NCBI GenBank assembly: GCA_950097015.1
Contig: CATNEN010000035.1
Span: 801,001-865,000, forward strand
Length of the DNA stretch: 64,000 nt
Reading direction: 5' to 3'
Source: Macrostomum hystrix
Lineage: Eukaryota; Platyhelminthes; Macrostomidae
The first letter of the stretch is position 1. Every line of letters starts with the position of its first letter. This document shows positions 34,989-44,092 of the stretch, piece after piece. The position numbers were made by a program, and so were the translations under genes. The notes beneath the pieces were generated by a model, which worked only from the letters and a program-made list of their open reading frames with translations, did no database searches and was not told the DNA's origin.

Positions 34989-35735
34989 GCAGGCCTCTGT
35001 CTATGTTCTTATTAAACTTTATTTCCAATAATGCGAATCCCTTCACTGTTACCAAAGTTGTTGTAGGGCTAATTTAATCTTACTGTTATCACCAAAGTTG
35101 TTCTAGTACTTCTTTATATTATATTTACTGTTCCAATGTTATTATCAAAATTGTTATAGGATTGTCACACTATATTTAATATCCGATTGCTGTTATCACA
35201 GTGGTTATTAACCTTTCTTATAATTTAATGCAATATAAAGCTTTTAACTCTTAATGGTAGCGTATTTTGAGTCTGAATTGGTAGCGTTTTATATATATAG
35301 TAACCGAGCTCTAATGTACGTTTTTCATGTACGAGAATACATTTCTCGTAATTGTATAGAATTATATATTTGCTTGTTAAGCAGGTTCTGGTTTGCAATG
35401 TTCAGTCCGCTTTTAAGGCGTTACCAATGATCTAAGGATTACAGCTCTTTCTTTATATCTCTCTTTATATCAAATGAATAACTCTTTTTATGAACACTTA
35501 ATCTGAAAGATACTTATTTGAACCTTCAAGTCTTTTGGATATTTTCCGCTCTTGACAAGGTTAGTTTTCTTTCCCTCACTTCTCGTGTATTTATAGTATT
35601 TTTCCTATCTCGTAATTATAACAAACATTTATGCGAAATTATTCGGGTGCAATAAAACAAACATTCGGGTGCAGTAAAACAATTGAGTGCGGTAAAACAA
35701 ACATTCGGTGCAGTAAAACATTTATCGGAATTGAA
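34989..35735. repeat. Dispersed repeat, copy 2
   Basis: Direct copy of the sequence at 30708, starting GCAGGCCTCTGTCTATGTTC. It ends in a degenerate run of (T)CGGTGCAGTAAAACA units at 35644-35728. Inserted in the CACTA-like transposase in the same orientation as copy 1. Confidence 0.65.
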
Positions 35736-35739
35736 TTTT

Positions 35740-36190
35740 GGTTTCTTAGAAAATATCGAATTTCAAATACAAGATACAGTATGCTTATTTTCGCTCTATT
35801 ACAGAAGCATATTAAGAAATACACTATCAAATGAAAAAATTTTTTTAATTGTACTAAATCAGTTTCTGACAATCCTTTAAAAATTAGAAAAAGTTTTGTA
35901 GCAGACAAATTTTCTTTTAAAATAGATTGAAAATGTGTTAAGAGCATCCATATTATATTATTAGCTATGTTAGATTGAACACATGCAGATTTTTTAAGAA
36001 AAAGTAACGAGCTTTGCATATTGTCAACAAAATTAGCTTAAATGACAATTGCATTTTGCTAAATATTAGAGGCAAATCAATTACAGACTTTGGACTATTG
36101 GAATTAGCTAAATCAAAATTATTGGTACTAGTAGTTTCACATGATAAGCTTATGCTAGGCATTATCAAACGATAGGCAGTCTCAGCGTGC
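35740..36190 (-). pseudogene. CACTA-like transposase, N-terminal middle part
   Basis: Encodes LLFLKKSACVQSNIANNIIW then MLLTHFQSILKENL and FKGLSETDLVQLKKFFH, the (S)FLL.LK.K......V...I..L..H long-helix segment following the zinc fingers in this family. Its upstream partner is across the Crypton insertion. Confidence 0.5.
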
Positions 36191-36210
36191 CACGTCAATG
36201 CTAGATTTTA

Positions 36211-38149
36211 CCATAGACAGCGTGCATCAACGGCCTAAAATGCGTGCGTCAATGACCGTTATCAGCACGCAAACTTAGAGTGCATTTATTTGAGCTCAAA
36301 ACGTAGTAAGAATTAACGGTACAACAAGGGGATTGTTGTTGGTGTTTACGAAATATTAACGGCGACAACATTTTCATAGCAGTTTGCACGGCATACTCCA
36401 GATGACCGTATGTGGCATTGTCAAGTAGAAATGTCACTTACTCGTGCTCTTATTAGAACTCAGGCAGCTCACTTAAGGTTGAATGTGCAGTTCTCAAAAT
36501 GTCCACCAAAGTGGAATGACAGCGCTGGAGCTCCAGAGTTGCCAGGGGTCGAACTTGTCACACAAACTTGCTGCACCACCTGACTGGAGGGAAGCTGAAG
36601 CGTGGACTGCTGCGCATGCGGCGTCGATGCGCCAGTGACCCCTGGAACTGTCAGATGACAGTTGACATGCCGGATGACACCGTCGGGGGTGGGCTCAGCT
36701 GATCTCTGCGGCGGCGGCCCTGGAATTGCTACCACGCCCGTCTGTTGACGCCCGTACAGCGATCCAGATAGAGCGTCTGACATCTTCCCCATGTCCGTTG
36801 CCTTCCGCTTCCCATGCGTGAGGTACCTAAAGTGCGATTGAAAGTAGTTACTCATGACGTTGACATGTTCACTTTGTTAGTGCAAAGCCCGTCATATATG
36901 GGTACTCACCGTTGCACAGTCTTTGCCTCCTTGTGGCCAGTAATTTTGCAAATTTGCTCCAGCCTGAATCCTGCCTGGTGAAGGTCCGCAATCACAGTTG
37001 GCCGAATATTGTGCGGCGTGTAGATCTTTGACAGGGCAGCTTTCGTTGAGATAGTCTTCATCATTCCGCCAACGGTATTCACCCCGACTGGCTGTTTTGT
37101 GTACCATGGGCCCCCAGCTGCAGAGGACTTCTTCGGTGTCAGAAGCAGCGGAGATCCTTCCGTCCAAGCGTCACCCAGAGCCTCCCGTCGCTTCTCGAGG
37201 TAAAGCCTGGACATTGCGTCGTCCCAGTGGCCTTGATCACCGCCTCTCTGTTGTCACTCATGGCTCCGGCATTGAGTTCCCGTCCCAGATTCTTCTGCAA
37301 CCCTGTGCGAAGCCGGACTAGAGTGCCACAGTCGGCATTGTCCTCGAACACCAGACTGTCCGAATCCAATCCACGGAACCATTCTCTCCCACGCTGGCCG
37401 AAAAAGTAGATGAGGACAAAGTATACCTCGTGCAACAGGGTCGTCGGCGACGCACGGTCAAAGTACCGCGCCAACCTGCCCTCATCTTCCTCACTGATGG
37501 CCTCGTAATGGTTGATCCGTCCACCAGCCTTTAGAAACATTCGCGCCACCGCCTTCAAAGCCAGATTGGCTGCGTGGAACTTGTCATTCTCGATTATGTT
37601 CAGAGACCTAACCCTCCGAAAGTAGCGGAAAAGTCCAGCTCTCGCACAAATCAGAGATGTCGGAGCGTACAGAGAACCGTCTTCCTTTCTTAGTGTGGCG
37701 TAAAACAGTCGCAGCTTGCAGGCCAGTTCATCCTCACTGCACAAATCGATGTCGAAAGGCAAAAATGCGTTTGTCGTCAGGAACTGTTTGAATCGTTCGA
37801 CTGCAGCGATCTCTTGTCTCTCGGTGGACACGACCTTCGTATCCTCGTATTGCTGCGCTGCAATTGCCTCCAAATCCGTGGTAGAGTCGTCTGGCAGTAA
37901 CGCACAGAGTTCGTCCAGGGTGGGACATTCAAAATCTTCATACATTTCCTTCTCCACCACGTCGTTCAGCTGGAAGAGCTCCCTCTGGAGTCGAATCTCG
38001 TCCATGGTCAAGCCAGATATGCACTCATTCGGCCAGTGCATTAGGTTGATCATGTAGAAATCTTATCTACTCAACTGCGTTGGGGCTTGCGCCTTAAGCC
38101 AGCCTGACCGCCCAAAAACATGGGCGTGCGCCAACGCACTTGTCTATGG
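36211..38149 (-). mobile_element. Crypton (tyrosine recombinase) element
   Basis: The candidate boundaries are CCATAGAC at 36211-36218 and its inverse GTCTATGG at 38142-38149, each followed inward by a GCGTGC-type motif. The tyrosine recombinase gene fills the interior. It interrupts the CACTA-like transposase between its zinc finger and middle part. Cryptons normally have no inverted repeats, so the shared short termini are notable. Boundaries are inferred, not proven. Confidence 0.65.
36469..38053 (-). pseudogene. Crypton tyrosine recombinase (DUF3504-like), frameshifted
   Basis: The 38053-37139 frame has an acidic N-terminus, a SAM-like core-binding region (VERFKQFLTTNAFLPFD, LRLFYATLRKEDGSLYAPTS, ARAGLFRYFRRVRSL) and YFFGQRGREWFRGLDSD, where the Arg of GQRGREW is the likely first catalytic Arg. 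A frameshift near 37.2 kb moves coding to the 37214-36906 frame, with YTPHNIRPTVIADLHQAGF (HxxR) and QICKITGHKEAKTVQ. A GTGAGT donor follows, and the last part (36855-36469) starts NYFQSHF, with the possible nucleophilic Tyr, and ends HFENCTFNLK, a typical Crypton C-terminus. The family cuts and rejoins DNA by a covalent 3'-phosphotyrosine. Vertebrate KCTD1/QRICH1-type host genes derive from it. At least one frameshift, so probably dead. Confidence 0.85.
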
Positions 38150-38204
38150 TCGAAAGAGTAAGGACGGATCGATGCGGAAACGGCCTCTCATTGGATAATG
38201 CTGT

Positions 38205-38300
38205 TAACGCACGGCTTTCTCGTGCACCAACGAGCGAGACACTCGTGCGCTTCGCGCACTCGTGTCTCTGCTCGTTGGTGCACTCAAAAGCCGTGCGTTA
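38205..38300. repeat. 96-bp near-perfect hairpin
   Basis: Arms starting TAACGCACGGCTTT and CGTGCACCAACGAGC fold on to GCTCGTTGGTGCAC and AAAAGCCGTGCGTTA around GCGCTTCGCGC. Only small mismatches. Next to the Crypton end; probably a snapback MITE. Confidence 0.85.
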
Positions 38301-38524
38301 CCTAACCATTGCAGTTGCACTGGAAGTAGAAAAAGTTGTTTCCACTTCAACTTCAGAGTCTTCATATTTTTCTTCTTGGATTGGCCCATAGACACCTAGC
38401 CGAAAAATACATTAATGTTTTTCTCTATTTACTAAAAATAATAGCTTTAGACAGATATTTTACTATCAAAACCACAGATTCTATATTAGATAATATAGAA
38501 TCTGTGATCAAAACTCACAAAGGG

Positions 38525-38877
38525 TTAGTATTTACCATGGAAAACATTTTTATGCTTTTTGTAGGCATTCTTCAGAATGCCACTAACCGATTCAAATGCT
38601 TTAAAGCAATGCTCAATTGGACAATAAAACTTTCCTTTAAAATTGTGCTGATATGAATGGCTTAATAATTGGGTTGGTTGATTACAAGCGAAATGACAGA
38701 ATCTACACAAAAAACAATATTTAATTTGTTGTAAATTAAACGAAATAAAGACAAACGAAGTTTAGAGTACAAAGATAGTTTTTTTGATATTCGCTCTAAC
38801 TTTGTCTGATGCGGGAAATTATTTTTCAAATGTTGTTCCATGCTATTGTCTGACCATTTTAAGAATGACCTGTACAT
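38525..38877 (-). pseudogene. CACTA-like transposase, N-terminal C2H2 zinc-finger region
   Basis: Encodes CRFCHFACNQPTQLLSHSYQ, then FKGKFYCPIEHCFKAFESVS and KKHKNVFH: a C-x2-C...H finger followed by C-x4-C...H-x-H. Such paired fingers open the transposase-type protein of this animal CACTA group. Sequence upstream to 38877 is in another frame. It is the first coding segment after the right terminus of the element. Confidence 0.55.
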
Positions 38878-39005
38878 GTGAATTTTTATTATAGTAGTAA
38901 ATTTGATTCTGGCAAAAAAATTCTGGCACTAGATGGCACCAAATTTATTTTCAAGAAAATTGGCACTAATTTGGCACTATGTGGCAGCTGAAAGTTTTGT
39001 GTGTA

Positions 39006-40060
39006 GGAAGTTATGTCTTGCACCAGTGTCTAGCAAAAATGTTACTTTCTGATTTCGAATCTCGCCTTTCACAACTGCTTCACGACCTTTATTTTCTGCA
39101 CTAGATTCAGTTTGTACTTTCTCAGAGTTTACATTATCATTAACATTAGATTTCTGCTTATTACTTGCCAGTTTAATTGAGGCCTGAGTTTCGCTGGCTG
39201 TACTTTTAGAGGGGCGTGGCCTCGCATCTCGTCCCTCACAAATCAGTTTCCCTGATTCTGCGCCTGCGGCTGGTTCTGCCAAGGGGCTCTGCAGTGTTTC
39301 GCGATGTGTCCTGTCTTACGGCAATTGTAGCAAGTTAATGGAGGTCTAGCCTGCTGCTGCTGGGAATGCCACTGCTTCTGCTGATGTTGCTGTTGGTATT
39401 GCTGCCGTGACGGTCGCTGATAATGCTGCTGTGGGTGCTACTGAAATTGCTGCTGCTGATGCTGCTGACCATTAGGTCGGTACATTTTTGCGGCCTGAGC
39501 ATATGTCTGTTGTTGCTGTTTGTTGGCCATCAGTTCTTGTAGTGTCTTCTTTTGCAATTCGAGTTGAGCTTGCAGCTGTCTGATGACTTCCTCCAGTCGC
39601 TCTTGCTCACTTCTTCTTCGCTCGAGTTCTTCCTCGCCTTTGGCCATTCTCATGCCGATGTTCCGGTGAGTCATATTCCATGCAGCTTCCATCCGTCTTA
39701 ACATTCGTCTAGCCTCCTGTAGGCTAGTAGGCTGAGCAAAGATAAATTTCTCTCGCGTTTCAGCGGATATTCTTACTCCTTTAATAAACTGTTCCACAAT
39801 CTCTTCTTCTTTCTGTCCCATATTCATGTTTGGAAAAGCTCTAGCTGCTAGTTCAATTAGACAATCAGAGAAGGCTTCGACTGACTCATTCTTGCTCTGC
39901 ATTCGTCTTCTGATTTCTTCATGGAATTCGGCGGAGCTGCCGAACCTTCCGAACCGTTCAATTAATCTGTCTTTGAACTCTTCATATTCCAAATCATCTG
40001 GAAGGTTCAATCGTTGCACTGCGGCAAAGGCTGTGGTTAGGTCTAAGTTGGCCAGGATCC
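39006..40060 (-). pseudogene. Gypsy gag, zinc knuckle and protease start
   Basis: The gag block begins about 40060 with LDLTTAFAAVQRLNLPDDLE, then FKDRLIERFGRFGSSAEFHE and SVEAFSDCLIELAARAFPNM and EEEIVEQFIKGVRISAETRE, a standard gag capsid pattern. A Gln-rich tract has one in-frame TAG (39438-39440). The knuckle CYNCRKTGHIAKHC follows (CX2CX4HX4C). In the next frame the protease opens with VTFLLDTGARHNFL (DTG at 39022-39030) and is cut by the CACTA-like insertion at 39003. Upstream, gag lacks its N-terminus, being joined directly to LINE sequence. Confidence 0.87.
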
Positions 40061-40245
40061 AAGCGAGTATTCTGCTCATCATCGGTAATAGGCATACTCC
40101 TCGATAGTTGTTGAGGTCTCTTCTGTCGCCTTTTTTGAAGAGCGGTAATATAAGTCCAATTTTTTCTTCTTCATCCCATTTGTGCGCTCGTTGTTTGAAC
40201 ATAAGTTGTATTTGTTCAGTGCATGCTTTCTTCACCTCGGATCAG
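40061..40245 (-). pseudogene. LINE RT fragment fused in frame to gag
   Basis: Encodes EEKIGLILPLFKKGDRRDLN then NYRGVCLLPMMSRILAWILA, the RT fingers block (W....(I/V).PL.KKG......YR.(I/V).L). It is very similar to the same block of the LINE at 40.9-41.3 kb, but a separate copy. The frame runs on without a stop into the gypsy gag, producing a 265-codon chimera (40235-39438). Confidence 0.8.
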
Positions 40246-40880
40246 TGGCGTAGCTAGGATTTTGAAATGGGAGGGGATACGATACCGGTACCGGAATGGG
40301 GGCAGAAGTAAATGAACCTTATTTTTGGTTGAATGTGAGGCAGAGCTGGCAGGTAATATGGGGTAAGGTCAAGGATGACGAATGTATCTTTTGAAGTCTT
40401 TAAGTTTGACCTGAAGTCAAGAAGAAGTGCTTTTATAGCATGTGGCAGTAGGCAGTAGCACAGGGGTTACACTTTGTTATAACATATAGCCCGCAAAGCC
40501 AATAAAAAAAGATGTACGATCCTTCTCGTATGTCGTTCTCGTACCATATACATACCGTGTTCTAGTCAGTCAGACCACGTTGGAATTAAGATGGCAAATT
40601 AAGGGCAGTTTAACAAAGCATGGATTAATTACATGAACAATGTATATCGTGTCAATGAAGATTCGATGCATACTAAGGTTACTAGTATAGAAATGTGCAT
40701 TTTAGCAAATTTAGCAAATTAGCAATTTAAAAATAATAATGATCAACTTACAAATATAAAGGAAAGTACATGTGCATGCACAGTTATATATAAATTATGA
40801 TTGACAAAAAACCACATTGCACTTTGTAGTTAGTGTAAAACTGTCAAAATAGCAAAATGAGCAAGCACGAAAAATTCGAT
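40246..40880. other. One end of an unidentified DNA transposon; no gene
   Basis: CAGTGGCGTAGCTAGGATTT at 40246 is a terminus shared by several animal DNA transposon families, followed by GGGAGGGG. No matching inverted end was found in the window. The rest is AT-rich. Confidence 0.45.
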
Positions 40881-41933
40881 TCATTGATTCATTGACGAAT
40901 ACGTCGTTTTCTCATGGATCCCGCGTATTGTTCTTAGGCATTTCTGGCCCATTCCTGGTCGGTTCACACTCGGATAGGCTTTCGTGATGTCTAGTAGCAC
41001 TCCTGCATCCTCTGGCTTCTCTGTGTCCTCTTCTCCTCTTGCTCTTTTATCCTTCTCTGTCTCGATCTCTTCTTCCTGAAATCTTATTATCACCTGTGTC
41101 GCGTCCATCGTTGATCGTCCACTTCTGAACCCTTGTTGGTTGTCGTCTACCAGCTTCCTTTCCTCTGACCACTCACGCATCCTCGTTGCCAGGACCCTCG
41201 CTAATATTCTGCTGCTCATCGATAACAGGCATACTCCTCTGTAGTTGTTCTTGTCCCTTCGGTCGCCTTTCTTAAACAGGGGGATGACCATGCCACTTCC
41301 TGTTATTTCTTCCCACTCCTCCGGGTCCGTTTCGAACAGTTTCTGCACTGTTCACGTCACGTACTTCTGTGCTGACTCCGATGCATTCCTTACATAGCTG
41401 ATCCTGACCTCGTCTTCTCCCGGCGCTCTATATTTCATATATTTTATGGCTTTATTGATTTCTTCTTCCGTTGGTGTCTTGTCTAGCGCTTCCCCCGCTT
41501 CTCTCGCGCCCGGTTCTTCTCGTCTGTCTCTGATTGCTTCCAGCGTTGTCATCCAGCTTTCCTGATCTCTTTCGAATTCGTGCTCCGATACCTTCGCGAA
41601 ATGTTCTTTGAACTCTTCCGCTGTAAACAGAGTGCTCTGGTTCGCTTTGGCTGTTCCCCTTTGTCCAAGTTGCTTGAGGATCCTGTACATCTCCCCGATC
41701 TTTCCTTTTTCTTGCGCCTCCCGCATGCGTTCAATTAGCTCTTCCCAATACTCTCTTTCCCATCTTCTTAGATTCAGTCTCCGTTCTCGCCTCCTCCATT
41801 TCCTCTCTCCGATCGCTTCCTCCATGGCCTCTCTTGTCTCCTCCGTTCCTGTCCGTTCGTGTTCCGCCTTACGCTTGCGTACATTCTCGATAGCGTCGTT
41901 TATGTTTTTTCTCAGTTCTTTCATCTTCCGCAC
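40881..41933 (-). pseudogene. LINE linker and RT (fingers to motif A)
   Basis: The 41933-41352 frame is a charged helical linker that ends PTEEEINKAIKYMKYRAPGE then DEVRISYVRNASE, the usual pre-RT K...APG.D block. A stop (41352-41354) separates it from GMVIPLFKKGDRRDKNNYRG, then MSSRILARVLATRMREW, DDNQQGFRSGRSTMDATQVI and LLDITKAYPSVNR (motif A). The frame ends soon after; motif C (YADD) is not present anywhere nearby. Confidence 0.87.
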
Positions 41934-41974
41934 GTTTCTAGTGCTGTACTTGTTAGGATTTCCGCGATTGTCTC

Positions 41975-43020
41975 CTATTTCACTTCTTCTTGGTTGACTC
42001 CCTTTGGCTTTTCTTCAGTTCTTTGTTTGTATTCTTGTCGTTTTCCTTCGTCTTGCAGGGCTTCCCAGTTCGCCTTTGACTGTTTTTTCTCTCTCACCGC
42101 GGCCTGGTTTCTGTTGATTTTCTTTTTTGGTTGTCCTTGATCTCGCTTCGTCAGTGTCAGCACCTTTGGGCGGTGGTCCGATAGCGAATCTTCCTTGATT
42201 GTTTTGATCTTCTTCACTACTTCTTTCATCTGTTCTTTCTTCATTATGAAACCGTCCAATTCGTACCACTCGTTTCTTGCCGGGTTGTACCACGTCCCTC
42301 TCCAGTCGTGGGCGTAGGAGTTCACCCATACTAGGTCGTTCTCATCGCACCATCTTGCTAGGTCCCTTCCCGCTTCGTTCTGTTTACCAAGTCCATACTT
42401 TCCGATCGAGCTGTATTCTCTTCTTTCTCCTCGTTCCGCTTTCCCCACAGATGCGTTATGGTCTCCTCCAATGATGATCCATTCGTTCGCTTTGCTTTTC
42501 CTCATCTGTTCCTCCATCTCCGTTCTGTACTCATCGAGTGCTATTTCACCATAGCCCCACAAGGGTTGATAGCCGCATATCAGACGGTAGTGGTTCACTT
42601 TTACTGCTGCTGTCCTTTCGCCTAACCATCGTTGGCTTCCTTGTTCGATCCAGTCTTGCGCCCACTCTCCAATTAAGAGGATTGCTGCTCGTTTGCCATG
42701 TATTATTACTGCTTTCTCCTCGCCTTCGCCTAGCCAGAAGAAACCTTGGTCTGCGCTGGTTATCTCTGTCAGCAGCACAGCGTTCCAGTTCATCCTCGTG
42801 CTGTATGTCACTATCTCCCGAATTCTTCTCCGATTGTTCTCCCGCATAGATGCTTTCTGCACATTCCATGTTGCTATTTTGGGGCTTCTCATCTTTTTCT
42901 CCTCTAGTTTCTCATTTTCCTTCTTTGCTTCTGCTTCCTTCTTCTCCTCTTCCTTACGTCTTCGTCTCCGTTCTCTCCTCTGTCGTCTCACGTCGTTCCG
43001 GTATTCGCGTTGTTTCTCTA
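41975..43020 (-). pseudogene. LINE APE-type endonuclease domain
   Basis: After a long Arg/Glu-rich lead, KIATWNVQKASMRENN starts the exonuclease/endonuclease/phosphatase fold; NAVLLTEIT, then WIIIGGDHNASVGK, WYNPARNEWYELDGFIM and SLSDHRPKVL give the catalytic E, D-x-N, D and D-H pairs. Such enzymes nick target DNA so that RT can prime from it. Runs open to 41975 and then shifts frame to the RT. Confidence 0.88.
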
Positions 43021-43371
43021 TGTTCCTTTTCCGCGTTTGCTAGGTCCCGGGTTCTTCTCAACTGTCTCCAGTTTCTCTTCGATCTCCTTTTCTAGTCTTC
43101 TTACTTCTTCCACGACCTTCCTTCCTCTCTGCAGATTAGATCGTCGATCTTCATCGTCGTCGTCGTCATCCTCATCCTCGTCGTTGTGCTTATCTTTCTC
43201 TTCGATATGAGGGCACTTGCGTTTTCGAGATGCAGGAACTGCAGATGCACCTTCGTTTACGATTTGAGGATGCTGCCGCTTGCATTTTTGATGCCCCAAA
43301 ACTCCACTCAGACCGGCACTGCTGGTAATCTTCACCTTCTTCCGCCCGTGCTTTTGACGTCTGGATTGCAT
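43018..43371 (-). pseudogene. LINE ORF1-like segment ending in a 2A-like motif
   Basis: A Lys/Arg-rich start with SAGLSGVLGHQKCKRQ, a run of Asp/Glu (from a GTC/ATC microsatellite at 43145-43185), a coiled-coil-like VVEEVRRLEKEIEEKLETVE, and then VEKNPGP (43042-43062). VExNPGP is the core of 2A ribosome-skipping peptides; the Asp usually before VE is Thr here. Seven codons later the frame stops (TAG), and the endonuclease frame continues one base off, so an intact element probably had 2A between this peptide and the endonuclease. Confidence 0.65.
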
Positions 43372-44092
43372 GATGGGACTGTCTTTGTCGGCAAAACCAC
43401 CAACGAATCAAAGTTCTTTGAACCGGCAAATAGCCTTTGTACGCCAAAAACTTGAGCTCCCATCCTGAGACCGGTCTTTTAAGCCAGGATACGAGGTGAT
43501 GATTGCCATACAGATGTCCGTTAATTGGCTCGATGATAGGTACGGATTAGTTGGTGACAAATACTTCGAGGTGACGTCGTCGACAATAAACTTTAGGAAC
43601 TGAGTTCAAATGCTGAGTTCAGCTTGAAATCCACACCCTTTTCAGGGTGCATTCGAAGTTTGCAAAGAGCATCGCTAAGGAAATCCAAACGAGGAAGCGA
43701 GTACACCGCAGGCCACGCCATCAAAGTATCGGCTGGGGTTTGCTGGACTCGATTGGGTGTCACTAATACTGTCGGATCAGATGCTGCAGCTATGTTCACT
43801 GCATCCGGTGTCCGATCCACTTTAGACACAGTGGACGGTTCAGGCAGCAATTGACTAGGTGGCACTGGGACCAGTTTACCTTAAAGGAGAAAAAATTTCC
43901 CTCCTTCTTTAGCTACCTCCGCTATAATTTCGTCATCGTCCATTTCGAATCCGTCGGCTGTAACGATGCGCACGTTTTCGAAATTTAGTGCAGCCCTAAT
44001 TTAGTGCAGCCCTTGGTTCTTAATTCGACGAGGGAGAGCCCAGATGCTGGTAACAGCTTCTTACTCTTCTCGTTGAAGTTGAAGATTCGAAG
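43372..44092 (-). pseudogene. Fragment of a CACTA-associated gene (ubiquitin-fold-like N-terminus)
   Basis: After a good acceptor (CTCATTTCAG, 44093) the exon reads LRIFNFNEKSKKLLPASGLS, then LVELRTKGCTK and NVRIVTADGFEMDDDEIIAE, like a PB1/CIDE-N-type fold. A 16-bp tandem duplication (43982-44013) breaks the frame in mid-domain. Further on come VPPSQLLPEPSTVSKV and, near 43550-43440, YLSSSQLTDICMAIITSYPG then LKDRSQDGSSSFWRTKAI, which parallels YLDKVGICYQEVSLALCQLP and GLKS...W in the second gene of the CACTA-like element. The LINE at 40.9-43.4 kb is inserted right after it. Related family, decayed. Confidence 0.5.
43982..44013. repeat. 16-bp tandem duplication inside a coding fragment
   Basis: AATTTAGTGCAGCCCT occurs twice in direct succession and shifts the reading frame. 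Confidence 0.9.

Larger units (their letters stand above)
27330..39003 (-). mobile_element. CACTA/EnSpm-like transposon, 11.7 kb, with nested insertions
   Basis: Terminal inverted repeats: the left end reads CACACAAAACTTTTAGCTGC and the right end (inverse) CACACAAAACTTTCAGCTGC; the match continues to about 31 bp with two mismatches. TA is present on both flanks (27328-27329 and 39004-39005). Sub-terminal GTGCCA/TGGCAC repeats at both ends are typical of CACTA elements. On the minus strand it carries a zinc-finger transposase-type gene (38.9-30.0 kb, decayed) and a second gene (29.8-28.4 kb). It is inserted in the gypsy protease just after DTGARHNFL. Its termini start CACAC rather than CACTA/CACTG, so the class is likely but not certain. 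Contains mariner, MITE and Crypton insertions. Confidence 0.8.
14500..40060 (-). mobile_element. Decayed Ty3/gypsy-like retrotransposon split by three large insertions
   Basis: Reading on the minus strand from 40060 to 14500, the order is gag, zinc knuckle, protease, protease-RT linker, RT, RNase H and an acidic tail. The parts are separated by insertions at 39003-27330 (CACTA-like), 27158-16549 (LTR element) and 16327-16047 (MITE). About 3 kb of gypsy sequence remains. The order and strand of the parts are exactly those of one element, and two of the insertions carry matching target duplications, so the nesting is well supported. No integrase was recognised and no LTRs of this element were found. 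It is the oldest layer of the tower. Confidence 0.85.
40881..43371 (-). mobile_element. APE-type LINE, 3'-truncated
   Basis: Order on the minus strand: a charged ORF1-like segment, an APE endonuclease, a linker, and RT fingers/palm up to motif A. The RT stops before the YxDD box, so at least half the RT and the 3' UTR are missing. It is inserted in a CACTA-associated gene fragment (43.4-44.1 kb). The clade could not be fixed by eye. Confidence 0.88.

Noticed and set aside
40246-40880. Complete DNA transposon beginning CAGTGGCGTAGC
   Set aside because: Only one terminus was found; no inverted partner in the window, so no element could be delimited.
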